Shown in pieces: positions 31,739 to 42,144 of a DNA stretch of 64,000 bases. Under the pieces are notes generated by a model that saw only the letters and a list, made by a program, of their open reading frames with translations, had not been told where the DNA came from and did no database searches. The first letter of the stretch is position 1. Each line of letters begins with the position of its first letter. A program made the position numbers and the translations under genes. The stretch lies in NCBI GenBank assembly GCA_011523545.1, contig WTGN01000105.1, forward strand, positions 1 through 64,000, given 5' to 3'. This DNA comes from Chloroflexota bacterium (GTDB taxonomy: Bacteria; Chloroflexota; Anaerolineae; Aggregatilineales; Phototrophicaceae).

Positions 31739-31764
31739 GACCGTGCTTTCGCAAACGGCGCGCG

Positions 31765-32976
31765 CTAAACATAATCGAAGAATCGATGCCAATAAGCGAT
31801 TCCGGACAAAACGTGCAGCGCAAACAAGGCCAAGCCGACGCTGACCCGCGAGGATAATCGGGGGCCCGCGCTACCCGTCTCAAGGCCTTGGCTCTTGCGT
31901 TCTCGCTTATGCTGCTGTATCAGAAATATCAGGGAGGCGAACATCAGCACAAACATCGCGCTGTAAGCCGTCCAAACAAAATTGCCCGACTGAAAATCGC
32001 CGCCGTCTTGATATAAAGTGAACAAGTACAGGCAGCTAATGGCCAATACGAGCCACGACAGTTTGAGGTATTGGCATTTGCGCGCCGCGTCAAAATAAAG
32101 CAGGCACACGCTGATCGGGAAGACCAGCGACAAGGCGACCTGAATCGGTATGCGCCAGGCCGGAATATAATAGGTCATGAAACTCAGCGGTCCGAACGTG
32201 ATCGGCCCGCCATGTGGTAATCCGCTGGCGAAGGTGAAGAAATACTGAAGTGCGAGAATAATGCCAGCGGGGAGGCACAAGCCCCATACTATGAAGACAA
32301 AGTCGCCCCTCTTCCCTCTCAAGCGGCGCCACATCGCATAAAGGACCACAGCCGGCAGCAGGGCAATCGTATAGCTGGGCTTGCTCAATGTCGCCACCAT
32401 GATGGCGGAAGCGGCCGCCGACAGCCAAAAGAATCGCTGATTGCGATCGCGGTAGACGCGCGACTGAACGGCTAGCATAGCCAGCAGGGACAGGGGAATG
32501 ACAAACAGACGCAGCGCGATCAGCGTCGGGTTGTGATAAACGATGAGATTGATATAGCCGATCATCCACCTGTTGTCCGTCCAAACAGTGACGGGAGCGG
32601 CAAGCGTTAATCCCAATGCCAAGGCGCCGATGAATATATCCGGCAGCGTCCCGCCGGCTGATCTTTTCAGCAGCAGGTAAATCAGCGCCGGAAGCGGCAG
32701 CATGAAACTCAGTATGCTTATCAATTGCACGTCGGCGTCTGTGGCCGCGGGCAACAGCGCCCGGAAGACTTTCACGACGGCGTGGTAAAGCACGTGACCG
32801 ATGGCGATGTTCCCGATCTTCGTCGGCAATTCGATAGCGAAGTTGTAATGATTGTAATAATCTGACGCTTCATCTATGGCATGGCGCATCACTGGCGTGA
32901 GAAACATAAAGCTCAACGTCAGCAACAAGACGCACATCAAACTGTTTTGAAGGAAATCAGCGCTTTCAGTTTTCAT
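31765..32976 (-). CDS. Multi-pass membrane protein, tandem paralog Q2
   Basis: MKTESADFL start, 403 aa, collinear with Q1. Confidence 0.82.
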   Translation of the reverse strand: MKTESADFLQNSLMCVLLLTLSFMFLTPVMRHAIDEASDYYNHYNFAIELPTKIGNIAIGHVLYHAVVKVFRALLPAATDADVQLISILSFMLPLPALIYLLLKRSAGGTLPDIFIGALALGLTLAAPVTVWTDNRWMIGYINLIVYHNPTLIALRLFVIPLSLLAMLAVQSRVYRDRNQRFFWLSAAASAIMVATLSKPSYTIALLPAVVLYAMWRRLRGKRGDFVFIVWGLCLPAGIILALQYFFTFASGLPHGGPITFGPLSFMTYYIPAWRIPIQVALSLVFPISVCLLYFDAARKCQYLKLSWLVLAISCLYLFTLYQDGGDFQSGNFVWTAYSAMFVLMFASLIFLIQQHKRERKSQGLETGSAGPRLSSRVSVGLALFALHVLSGIAYWHRFFDYV

Positions 32977-33002
32977 GATCGCGCTTTCGCGACCGGGGCG
33001 CG

Positions 33003-34214
33003 TTAAACATAATTGAAGAATCGATGCCAATAGGCGATACCGGACAAAACGTGCAGCGCAAACAAGGCAAAGCAGACGCCGACCCGCGGGGATAATCGGG
33101 GGCCCGCGCGACGCGTCTCAAGACCTTTCCGCTTGCGCTCTCTTTTATGCTGCTCGATCACAAACGTCAAGGATGCGAACATCAACACAAATATCGTGCT
33201 GTAAGCCGTCCAAACAAAATTGCCCGACTTAAGATCGCCGCCGTCTTGATATAAAGTGAACATGTACAGGCAGCCGATGGCCAATACGAGCCACGACAGT
33301 TTGAGGTAATGGCATTTGCGCGCCTCGTCAACATAGAGCAGGCAAACGCAGGCCGGGAAGACGAGCGACAAGGCGACCTGGATCGGTATGCGCCAGGCCG
33401 GAACATAAAAATCCATGAATCTCAACGGTCCGAACGCGATCGCCCCGCCATGCCGAAAGCCGGCGGCGAACGTATAAAGATATTCCAGCGCGAGAATAAT
33501 GCCGCCAGGGATGCACAAGCCCCACAGCAGGAAGACAAAATCGCCCTTGCAGCCTTCTGATCGTCGCCAAATCGCATATATAATCAAAGCCGGCAGTAGG
33601 GCAATTGTATAGCTGGGCTTGCTCAGCGTCGTCAGCATCATGAGGGCAGCGGCCGCCAGCAGCCAAAAGAGGCGCTGATTGAGGTCGCGGTAGCCGCGCT
33701 CTTGCACCGCTAGCAAAGCCAGCAGGGACAGGGGAATGACAAAGGGACGCAGCGCGATATATGTGGGGTTGTGATAAACAATGGGAGTGACATACCCGAT
33801 CATAAATTTGTTGTCCACCCAGATCGTGACGGGCGCCGCAAGCGCTAATCCCAAAGCCAGCGCGCCAGTGAACATATCCGGCAGCGTCCCGCCGGCTGAT
33901 CTTTTCAGCAACAGAAAAATCATTGGGCAAAGCGGCAGCATGAAACTCAGCACGCTTATCAATTGAATATCTGGCCCGGCAGCAGCAGGCAGAAGCCCAC
34001 GGTAGACTTTCACAACCGCGTGATATAGAACGTGACCGATAGGGCGATTCGTAGTCTGCGCCGGCAATTCCATAGCGTTGCGGTAATGATTCTCATAATC
34101 TGTAGACTCCTGTATCGCATGGCGCATCACCGGCGCGAATAACCCCAAGCTCAACGCAAGCAGCAAGGCGAGCGTCAAACTGGTTCTCAGGAAATCGCCG
34201 CTTTCAGTTTTCAT
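33003..34214 (-). CDS. Multi-pass membrane protein, tandem paralog Q1
   Basis: MKTESGDFL start, 403 aa, collinear with Q2. Confidence 0.82.
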   Translation of the reverse strand: MKTESGDFLRTSLTLALLLALSLGLFAPVMRHAIQESTDYENHYRNAMELPAQTTNRPIGHVLYHAVVKVYRGLLPAAAGPDIQLISVLSFMLPLCPMIFLLLKRSAGGTLPDMFTGALALGLALAAPVTIWVDNKFMIGYVTPIVYHNPTYIALRPFVIPLSLLALLAVQERGYRDLNQRLFWLLAAAALMMLTTLSKPSYTIALLPALIIYAIWRRSEGCKGDFVFLLWGLCIPGGIILALEYLYTFAAGFRHGGAIAFGPLRFMDFYVPAWRIPIQVALSLVFPACVCLLYVDEARKCHYLKLSWLVLAIGCLYMFTLYQDGGDLKSGNFVWTAYSTIFVLMFASLTFVIEQHKRERKRKGLETRRAGPRLSPRVGVCFALFALHVLSGIAYWHRFFNYV

Positions 34215-34319
34215 GACCGCGCTTTCGCGACCCGGGCGCAAGGTAACGAGTTAAAGAGCATATTCCTTGTGGCCAAGCTCCAGCACATATTTTAGCGTAA
34301 TGAACAGAATCTGCAGGAT

Positions 34320-36161
34320 TCAATCTCTGAGATAGCGGATCTGATAGAGTTCACCGTCAACAAAGCCGCGCTTGCGGTAATAGGCGCGGGTGCCGATGGA
34401 AGAAATGACCGCCAGGCGCCCATACCCGCGCGCAGCCGCCAGCGCAGCCGCTTTGTCGATGAGCCGCCGGCCCAGGCCAACATGCTGCGCCCGGCCGGGC
34501 TGGGCCGCGCCGATGCCGAGCGCCAACCCATAAACATGCACCTCGCGGATCATAGCCGCGCCGCGCAGTTCGTCGATCAAGGGCGCTTCAGCATCATCGG
34601 GCAATGACAGGCGCAGAAAGCCGGCGATGTCGCGCTCCGCCGTGATGTATTGCAGAAACAACTCTTCGCCAACGCTCGTGCGATAGCGCAGGCAGTCCAG
34701 TTGCAGCTCACGCTCATCTACTGCTTTCACGCCGATTTCGCGGGCGCGGATATCGACGCTGCCTCCCCCGCGCCGCGCCAGTTCGCGCTCGACCAATTGG
34801 CGGAAGTTGGTCACTTTGTTGCCAGCGACAATATCAGTGCCGGGAATATCGCGGATGACGCGCGTCAGCCGGCAGTACTCCGGCGTCCGCTTGAAACAGG
34901 CGACCAGCAGCTCAAGCAGCTCTTCATGTTGGTAGGGCCGCCATTCGCCCGCTTGATATTGCTGCATCAACTCGGCGCTTTCGATCAGCGAGCAGGGATA
35001 AATCTTCAACTCGTCAGGCCGGAAATCGGGGTCTCCAAATAGCAATTCGAAATCGGCAAGGTCGTCAGCCGGCGACGAGCCGTGGAGATTGGGCATCCAG
35101 TGGGCGTGAATCTTGAAGCCAGCTTTGCGCAGCAGCTGCACCGCCCGCCGCGTCGCCGCCACATCGTGACCGCGTTTGTTCAGCGCCAGGACGCGATCAT
35201 TCAGACTTTGAAAGCCGATCTGCACTTTGGTGCAGCCGAGGCGCCGCACGCGGATGACTTCATCTTCGCTGATATGGTCGGGGCGCGTCTCGATCACCAG
35301 GCCAACGGCGCGGCAGGCGGCAGTCTCGTTTTCCCGCTGCGCCGCTTCCAGCTCTTCCCAGGTGGCATATTCATCTACAAGGCTGCGCGCGCGCATCCCG
35401 GCAGCGATCTCACTCGCCAGCCCGCGGGAACGCAGCATCTCGGCGGCGTAAATCTCCTGCACCGTCTGATTGTAGGAGGCCGTCATCTGAGCGCCATGCA
35501 GCGTCACGTTGCTGATCGGCTCGCCCGCGAACATCGATTTTTCGCGCAAAGAGTCTTGCACATTAGCGCGCCGGTCGACGCCATGCCCAAAGTCATGCAA
35601 GGCGTCCAGAATGCGCTTGATGAACCAGATTTGATAAGTCTCGGGATAAAAGGACCAGGTACCGCCCAATATGATGATCTCGATTTTGTCGGTCGAGTGC
35701 CCGAGATTGTGGTAGGTCTGCAAGCGCGTCACAGTCTGCAAATAAGGATCGAAGGCGTTCTTTTCCGCCCGCTGCGCGCCCGGTTCATCGGCCAGATAAC
35801 TCTTCGGCATGCGCACGTCATTCGGGCAGAAGATGCAGGTGCCCGGGCAGGGAAAGGGCTTCGTCAAGACCGTCAGCGGCGTCACGCCGGAGAGCGTACG
35901 AACGGGCTTCCGCCGCAGCTTGTAGAGAAGCGCCTGATCAAATGCGGGCAGGCCATCTTGCCCGGCGAAAACGCGCCAAGCATCAACCAGGTTCGCCAGG
36001 CTGTAGAAGCCTTCGCCCGCCGGCCGGGGGTGGCGCCGCATCAACTGCTGATGCTCGCGCGAGCTCAGGCGGCCGGGCGCATGCAGAATGACCTTGAGCA
36101 GGGGGATCAACTGCTCGCGGTGGGCCTCGGCGTCAAAGTCGTACTTGCTGTCCTTAGTCAT
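34320..36161 (-). CDS. elp3: Elp3-like tRNA uridine(34) 5-carboxymethylaminomethyl synthase (radical SAM + GNAT)
   Basis: KPFPCPGTCIFCPNDVRMPKSYL; GTWSFYP; HWMPNLHGSSPADD; C-terminal acetyltransferase GLGRRLIDKAAALAAARGYGRLAVISSIGTRAYYRKRGF. Confidence 0.93.
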   Translation of the reverse strand: MTKDSKYDFDAEAHREQLIPLLKVILHAPGRLSSREHQQLMRRHPRPAGEGFYSLANLVDAWRVFAGQDGLPAFDQALLYKLRRKPVRTLSGVTPLTVLTKPFPCPGTCIFCPNDVRMPKSYLADEPGAQRAEKNAFDPYLQTVTRLQTYHNLGHSTDKIEIIILGGTWSFYPETYQIWFIKRILDALHDFGHGVDRRANVQDSLREKSMFAGEPISNVTLHGAQMTASYNQTVQEIYAAEMLRSRGLASEIAAGMRARSLVDEYATWEELEAAQRENETAACRAVGLVIETRPDHISEDEVIRVRRLGCTKVQIGFQSLNDRVLALNKRGHDVAATRRAVQLLRKAGFKIHAHWMPNLHGSSPADDLADFELLFGDPDFRPDELKIYPCSLIESAELMQQYQAGEWRPYQHEELLELLVACFKRTPEYCRLTRVIRDIPGTDIVAGNKVTNFRQLVERELARRGGGSVDIRAREIGVKAVDERELQLDCLRYRTSVGEELFLQYITAERDIAGFLRLSLPDDAEAPLIDELRGAAMIREVHVYGLALGIGAAQPGRAQHVGLGRRLIDKAAALAAARGYGRLAVISSIGTRAYYRKRGFVDGELYQIRYLRD

Positions 36162-36309
36162 TTTCGATCCGGTTGCGACCATAAGCCAACATTCTAACGG
36201 CGATGGGCGTAAAGTTAAACGCGCATCTGTAATCGCAGGCCTGCGCTTTCTCCAGCCAGCTTTTCCGCTAAACTAGGTTTGTCATGCCGATTTTAGCCAG
36301 CAGGCGGTA

Positions 36310-37089
36310 ATGCATTTACTTCCCCCGTTCACCCGCGCCCTGATGCGCCGCCCGGCGAAGAATCTCGCTGACGGCGAGACGACCTCCAGGCGACTCGGCG
36401 CGCCGGATTATGAGCGCGCGCTGCGGCAATTCGGCGCCTACGCCGGGGCTCTGCGCGACTGCGGGCTGACGGTTGCCATCGCCCCGGCCGATGCACGCTT
36501 TCCCGATGGCCATTTCGTCGAAGACCCCTTCGTGATCTTCCACGACATCGCCTTTCTATGCCGCTCGGGCGCGCCGGCCAGGCGTGAAGAAGGCCAATCG
36601 CTGAAGCCCTATTTGCAGCATCTGCGCATCATCGAGCCGCCGGCGGGCGCCCGACTTGACGGCGGGGATGTCTTGTTCTGCGCCGATCGCGTCCTCGTCG
36701 GCATCTCCAGCCGCAGCAACCGCGCCGGCTTTGTTGCGTTGCGCGCGGCCCTGCAAACGGTCCAGCCGGATATCCGCGTCGACCCGGTCCCCTTCAGCGG
36801 CGTCCTGCATCTCAAAAGCGGTTTGACCGAATTGACGCCGGGCGTCTTGTTCCGCCATCCCGCCCTGCGCGCCGACTACGAGCTGGGCTGGGCGGAGGTG
36901 ATTGACCTGCCGCCCGCGGAAGCCCATGCCGCGGATGTGATGCCGGTGAACGATACGCTGTTCATCGCCGCCGGCTGCCCCCATGCCTTCAATGCCGCGA
37001 CAAAATACTGCAAGCGCGTGATTCCGCTTGAATTGAGCGAATTCGTCAAAATGGATGGTGGCCTGACATGCCTGTCCTTGCGCTATTGA
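36310..37089 (+). CDS. ddaH: Dimethylarginine dimethylaminohydrolase-like protein
   Basis: FVEDPFVIFHDIAFLCR; LDGGDVLFCADRVLVGISSRSN; HLKSGLTEL. Confidence 0.85.
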   Translation: MHLLPPFTRALMRRPAKNLADGETTSRRLGAPDYERALRQFGAYAGALRDCGLTVAIAPADARFPDGHFVEDPFVIFHDIAFLCRSGAPARREEGQSLKPYLQHLRIIEPPAGARLDGGDVLFCADRVLVGISSRSNRAGFVALRAALQTVQPDIRVDPVPFSGVLHLKSGLTELTPGVLFRHPALRADYELGWAEVIDLPPAEAHAADVMPVNDTLFIAAGCPHAFNAATKYCKRVIPLELSEFVKMDGGLTCLSLRY

Positions 37090-38417
37090 GACGGGGCCTG
37101 ACGCCCTTCGTCCTGTTGCTGCTGCTCTTGTCAGGCGGCGGCCTTGGCGCGCGGGCCCAACAGCCTGACCTGGGACCCTGCAGCGAGCGCCCGACATACA
37201 TCTTCAGCCGCTTATACGCCGATAATGCGCGTTGGTGCGTCGAAGGCGTTCTGCATCAGCCAGAGCTGGAGCCGCTGTCCTTCACGGCGATGACAGTGGC
37301 GCCAGACGGCACACTGTACGCGACGCGCCCCTTGAGCGGAACGGTCGTGGCCATACGAGACAGTGACGGCGACGCCCTGGCCGACACGATGGAGCCATTC
37401 GCCCAAGGCCTGACCCGGCCGAACGGCATCGCCTACCACGATGGTTTTATCTATGTCTCCGGCGGCTCGCGCATATATCGCATTGCAGAAACGGGCGCTG
37501 TTGAATCGGTGGTCGACGACCTGCCGGCCGGCGCCGGCTTCTGGACCGGCGGCATCACCATCGGCGCTGATCAACGTTTGTATGTAGCCCTTGGCGCGCC
37601 CTGCGACAACTGTGTATTTGACGAGCGCGAGCGCGGCGTCATCCTCAGCATGAACCTGGACGGCAGCGACCGGCGGATTGTCGCGGGCGGCTTCAGGCAG
37701 CCGGCTGATGTCGCCTTCTATCGCGGCCAGTTGTGGACCCTGGACAGCGCGCCACGCGGATCGGAAGGCAAAGCGCGCGACGAGCTGAATTGGGTCCAGC
37801 CGGGCGGCTGGTACGGCTTTCCTTATTGCCTGGGCGCGGCGGAGCAGAATCTCGCGTCGGACAAACATGACTGCGCGGACAGCATTGCGCCGGTCATGCT
37901 TTTCGGCGCCGGCGCCAATCCGATCAGTCTGGCGGCTTACCCGCATGACACGCTGCCGGGCGCGGGCGACACGCTGATTGTCGTGCTCAGCGGCGAACCC
38001 AGCCAGATCGATATTGTCGGCTACAAGGTGATAATGATCAGCTTCGACGCGGCGAATCAACCGCTGGGCGCGACGATACTGATGCCATATCGCCACCAGA
38101 CCTGGCAACCGGCGTATGTGAAGTATCAACCTGATGGGCTCTTCTGGGAGCGCTTCATTTATGTCAGCGAGCAGGGTTTCGGCCTATACCCCCAGCGGCC
38201 CCTGGCGGTCGCCGTGCATCCGCGCGGCTGGATATACATAAGCATGACGGGCGGGCGGATCATCGCCTTGCGCCCGCGCGCCAGCATCCCCGATCATGCC
38301 GCGCTCTACCCCATCTGGACGCCGATGCACCCCGAATTCGATCCAGCCGCCGAGCCCGACGCCGATGAGCAATCGCAATTGGAACGCTGGTACGCGCAGA
38401 ATCGCGCCGGGGATTAA
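37068..38417 (+). CDS. Secreted PQQ-type sugar dehydrogenase-like beta-propeller protein
   Basis: Signal-like N-terminus; GLTRPNGIAYHDGFIYVSGGSRIYRI; GITIGADQRLYVALGAPCDNC; overlaps ddaH end. Confidence 0.85.
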   Translation: MPVLALLRRGLTPFVLLLLLLSGGGLGARAQQPDLGPCSERPTYIFSRLYADNARWCVEGVLHQPELEPLSFTAMTVAPDGTLYATRPLSGTVVAIRDSDGDALADTMEPFAQGLTRPNGIAYHDGFIYVSGGSRIYRIAETGAVESVVDDLPAGAGFWTGGITIGADQRLYVALGAPCDNCVFDERERGVILSMNLDGSDRRIVAGGFRQPADVAFYRGQLWTLDSAPRGSEGKARDELNWVQPGGWYGFPYCLGAAEQNLASDKHDCADSIAPVMLFGAGANPISLAAYPHDTLPGAGDTLIVVLSGEPSQIDIVGYKVIMISFDAANQPLGATILMPYRHQTWQPAYVKYQPDGLFWERFIYVSEQGFGLYPQRPLAVAVHPRGWIYISMTGGRIIALRPRASIPDHAALYPIWTPMHPEFDPAAEPDADEQSQLERWYAQNRAGD

Positions 38418-39415
38418 GGGCCGAGCTTTTTGCTAATCAGCTTCGATACGCCTTTATCCAGCTCCCAAAAGGGATAGAAAGCGATGCCATCCAGCCGTTC
38501 CCCCATACCCGCCTCTATCCCCGCCAGGGCAAATGTCAAGGTTTCCGCTTGGGTCTGATGCGAAGCCGTCCATTCAGCCGAAACCGACGCGCCGATGATG
38601 AGCTCTGCGGTCAGGCCGCGCATGGCCTCCTGGCTCCGCCGCGCTTGATAACTAACCCAGCTGATGTAATCACGCGGAAACACGAGGCCGGAGTCGTATG
38701 CCATCAGCACCAGTTGATCGACATGTTGGGCGGCGCGCCCCAGATAGGCCGCCGACCAATGATGCCGCACATGCGGATAGGGCATGAGGGTGACCGTCTC
38801 GTCAAGCCGCAAGGGATGCGCCGTTGCCGAAAACAGCGCGCCCGCGGGCAGGGCCTCGCCGATTGCGGTCAGCGTCTCCAGAAAGCTGGCGTCACCGTCA
38901 GCGATCAACTCCGCATTGAGATGAACGCCATCAAAGCCGAGTTCAGCAACGGCAAAGCGACAGAAGTCGGCGATGCGCTTTCGGATAGCCGCCGATTCCA
39001 GGCGATTCGCCGTATCGGAGCCGGACAATGAAACCGGCACGCCGATCCAGGCAAGGACGCGCAAGCCCGGGGCGGACTGCTTCAGCGCGGCGACAAACTC
39101 GGGCGCGAAGGCGTAACTGGGATTAAAGGTATCATTGGCTGTGAGGTAGCTGACAAATGCATAAACATCGTCAACGACCAAGGCCTTCAGCTGCGCCGCC
39201 AAGCGCTTTACGCGTGCTGGATTCTGCTTCTCCATGGACCAATCAACGCCCAGCCAGGTGGCCAAACGAAGATCCGCCCGCGGCAGCTTCAAGTCGGCCG
39301 GAAGCGGCGGCGCGAATGCATAAACCATGAGCGCCAGCCAAACCAGCGAGACACAGCACAAGCCGAGAACAAATTGACGCCGTCGACGAATGAATGGCTC
39401 CCCTCTGCGCGACAA
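38414..39415 (-). CDS. Membrane-anchored TIM-barrel (GH18-like) hydrolase-like protein
   Basis: N-terminal TM; FDGVHLNAELIADGD and VDQLVLMAYDSG motifs. Confidence 0.65.
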   Translation of the reverse strand: MSRRGEPFIRRRRQFVLGLCCVSLVWLALMVYAFAPPLPADLKLPRADLRLATWLGVDWSMEKQNPARVKRLAAQLKALVVDDVYAFVSYLTANDTFNPSYAFAPEFVAALKQSAPGLRVLAWIGVPVSLSGSDTANRLESAAIRKRIADFCRFAVAELGFDGVHLNAELIADGDASFLETLTAIGEALPAGALFSATAHPLRLDETVTLMPYPHVRHHWSAAYLGRAAQHVDQLVLMAYDSGLVFPRDYISWVSYQARRSQEAMRGLTAELIIGASVSAEWTASHQTQAETLTFALAGIEAGMGERLDGIAFYPFWELDKGVSKLISKKLGP

Positions 39416-39575
39416 AATACAACGCGCCCGATCGCCGGGAAAAACAGACTATTGTGATTCTAGCACGGCATTTAGCAGGCCTCTTGGGGTCATTTGCGCT
39501 GGGATTCTCGTCGTTGCGCGATTCATCTAAGCTATAATGGGGCGATTGCGCGAACTCACCAGAAGAACGGACTCA

Positions 39576-40205
39576 ATGAACATGACCGCGCTCGACATCA
39601 TCGCGAAAAACAAAATCGTCGTCATCGTCCGGCTTGACGACCTCTCTATCGCCAAGGCCCTCTGCGATGCGCTGATTGACGGCGGCATACGCGCTATCGA
39701 ATTCACGCTGACCAACCCCGACGCCGTCGCCACCATCGCCGAGATCCGGGCGTCGGTCGACGCATCCCTTGCCATTGGCGCGGGTTCCGTCATCACAGCG
39801 GAGCAGGTATGGGCGGTGGCCGATGCCGGCGCGCAGTTCGTCGTATCGCCGGTTTGGAAGCGCGAGGTGAATAGCGCCTGCCACGAAGCCGGCCTGCCCT
39901 TCATGCCGGGCGCCTTCACGCCGACAGAAATTCAGCAGGCCTGGGACTGGGGAGCGAGCGTCGTCAAAGTCTTTCCCGCCAATCATTTGGGCCGGCGCTA
40001 TATTAAGGATGTGCTGGCGCCACTGCCTCACCTGCGCTTGATGCCGACCGGCGGCGTCAACCGGGACAATATGCGCGAATTTCTGGCACAAGGCGCCTTT
40101 GCCTTGGGGGTCGGCTCGTCGCTCATCAACAACGACGCCATCGCCGATCGTGATTGGGGGCGTTTACGGGCGGAAGCGCAGCGCTACGTCGACATGCTGG
40201 CCTAA
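39576..40205 (+). CDS. eda: KDPG/KHG aldolase
   Basis: IRAIEFTLTNPDAV; IGAGSVITAEQ; FMPGAFTPTEIQQA; VKVFPANHLG; MPTGGVN. Confidence 0.93.
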   Translation: MNMTALDIIAKNKIVVIVRLDDLSIAKALCDALIDGGIRAIEFTLTNPDAVATIAEIRASVDASLAIGAGSVITAEQVWAVADAGAQFVVSPVWKREVNSACHEAGLPFMPGAFTPTEIQQAWDWGASVVKVFPANHLGRRYIKDVLAPLPHLRLMPTGGVNRDNMREFLAQGAFALGVGSSLINNDAIADRDWGRLRAEAQRYVDMLA

Positions 40206-40753
40206 GCGTCAAATTCGGCGAACAGCTTCAAGAGCCGGTTGCAGGTGTTCCAGTTGCGGGCGGTCGATTGCAGACCTAGCGCCCGTTCGATGCGCTTGTT
40301 GTCCAGTTTCGATCGGGCTTGCCCGTCGCGGTAAAAGATAAAGAGCTCGCTGCCATCGGTATGAATGACTTCGCGCCCCGGGTTCTTCGCGCGCAACTCA
40401 TCAACCGCGGCCGGAGACGCTTCGCCGGACAGAAAGACAATAGCGAGCTTGTTCGTTTCGAGCAACTGCTCGGCGCTGAAGCGATGACGGCTGAAGATCG
40501 TTTCGAAATCCGCCGACGAGCGCATGATCACGCGGATATCATGACCGAAAGCGCGCCGGATGCCGTCTTCAATCTGCCGGCCGACCAGCGTCAAGTCGCC
40601 CTCGGCTGTCTCGAAGACGACGTTGCCGCTCTGCAGAATTGTGCGCGCCGCCCCGAAGCCAAGCGAAGCGTACATAGCGCGCAGGTCGGCCATGCGAATC
40701 TTGTTGTGGCCGCCAACGTTGATGCCGCGCAAAAGCGATACAGCCAGGACCAT
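40202..40753 (-). CDS. DUF1697 domain protein
   Basis: SLLRGINVGGHNKIRMADLRAMYASLGF...TILQSGNVVFE. Confidence 0.92.
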   Translation of the reverse strand: MVLAVSLLRGINVGGHNKIRMADLRAMYASLGFGAARTILQSGNVVFETAEGDLTLVGRQIEDGIRRAFGHDIRVIMRSSADFETIFSRHRFSAEQLLETNKLAIVFLSGEASPAAVDELRAKNPGREVIHTDGSELFIFYRDGQARSKLDNKRIERALGLQSTARNWNTCNRLLKLFAEFDA

Positions 40754-40895
40754 GATGACGCTCCTCTCAACGCCAATACCGCAGCGACAGCTTAACACAT
40801 TCAGTAGCGCGCCGCTCCGGCGGATTCCGCGCTGTTGCCCGCCGACAATTTTCGTTAGACTGACATTTTGCCGTACTGATCACTGTTTACCGCCG

Positions 40896-41606
40896 ATGCT
40901 TGCTGATATCCGCGCCGCCTTCACTTTTCTGACGATTCTGCCGCTGGGCTCGCTGGCGGCAATGCGAAAGCCGGGCGCGACCTTCGCCTGGTTTCCGCTG
41001 GTCGGCCTGTGCATCGGCGTTGCGCTGTTGACGGTCGCCCATCTCTCGCCATTTGACCGCGATCTCACCGCCTTCTTCATCCTGCTGATCTGGGCGATCG
41101 TCACTGGCGGCTTGCATCTGGATGGCTTCGGCGATTGCTGCGACGGCCTGCTGGCCAGCGTCCGGCCGGCTGAGCGCCTCAGAATCATGCGTGATCCGCG
41201 CGCCGGCGTTTGGGCGGCCGCCGGCTTGAGTCTCCTGCTGCTCGGCAAGTGGCTGGCGCTGCGCACGGTGGCGGTCGAGTGGCTGCCGCTGGCGCCGGTC
41301 TTCGGGCGCTGGGCGATGGTTTGGGCGGCTTACCGCTTTCCCGCCATTCGAAGCGAAGGGCTGGGCGCCCGTTTCCGTGACGGGCTCACCAAGGGCCAAG
41401 TGCTGATCGCTTCGGCGAGTGTCGTTCTCCTGCTCACTAGCCCGGAGATTGCCGCCCTCTGGCTGCTCATATTCGCTTTCACGACAGTGTTCGGGCGCTG
41501 GGCGGCGCGGCGGCTCGGCGGCGGGATCAACGGCGACGTTTATGGCGCCATCTGCGAACTGAGCGAGTTGCTCTGCCTGCTCTACCTGGGCCTGGTATAT
41601 GGCTAA
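40896..41606 (+). CDS. cobS: Adenosylcobinamide-GDP ribazoletransferase
   Basis: LTILPLG; TGGLHLDGFGDCCDGLLAS; IMRDPRAGVWAA; start trimmed to ATG 40896. Confidence 0.93.
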   Translation: MLADIRAAFTFLTILPLGSLAAMRKPGATFAWFPLVGLCIGVALLTVAHLSPFDRDLTAFFILLIWAIVTGGLHLDGFGDCCDGLLASVRPAERLRIMRDPRAGVWAAAGLSLLLLGKWLALRTVAVEWLPLAPVFGRWAMVWAAYRFPAIRSEGLGARFRDGLTKGQVLIASASVVLLLTSPEIAALWLLIFAFTTVFGRWAARRLGGGINGDVYGAICELSELLCLLYLGLVYG

Positions 41607-42141
41607 GCGGCTGATTCTGCTGCTGGGCGGCGCGCGCAGCGGAAAGAGCCGCTACGCCGAAACCTGGGCGCGCGAGCAGGCCGAAAATGTGCTCTTTGTC
41701 GCCACCGCCCAGGCAAGGGATGCCGACATGCGGGCGCGCATCGCCCAGCACCGCGAATCGCGTCCAAGCCACTGGCACACGCTGGAAGCGCCGCATAACA
41801 CCGCCAAGCATATCGCCACATCAACTGCAAAGCATGACACCCTGATTCTCGACTGCATCACGCTGATGACGAGCAACATCCTGCTGAATCTGCCGGAGTC
41901 GGCGGCGCAAGAGGACGCCAACGCGGCCGTTCTGCATGAGGTGGACCGCTTGTTGGAGGTTCAGTCGCTCTCGAGCGCGACCTGGCTGCTGGTGAGCAAC
42001 GAGGTGGGCATGGGCGTCGTCCCGCCGACGCGGCTGGGGAATCTGTATCGTGATATGCTGGGCCGGGCGAATCAGCGGTTTGCGGCAGCGGCGGATGAGG
42101 TGCTGCTTCTGGTGGCGGGGATCCCCTGGCGGCTGAAGTGA
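41599..42141 (+). CDS. cobU: Adenosylcobinamide kinase/guanylyltransferase
   Basis: LLLGGARSGKSRYAE; VATAQARDADMRARIAQHR; LVSNEVGMGVVP. Confidence 0.95.
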   Translation: MAKRLILLLGGARSGKSRYAETWAREQAENVLFVATAQARDADMRARIAQHRESRPSHWHTLEAPHNTAKHIATSTAKHDTLILDCITLMTSNILLNLPESAAQEDANAAVLHEVDRLLEVQSLSSATWLLVSNEVGMGVVPPTRLGNLYRDMLGRANQRFAAAADEVLLLVAGIPWRLK

Positions 42142-42144
42142 GGG

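Noticed and set aside
35082-36197. 371-aa plus-strand ORF opposite elp3
   Set aside because: Antisense shadow of a well-supported Elp3 gene.
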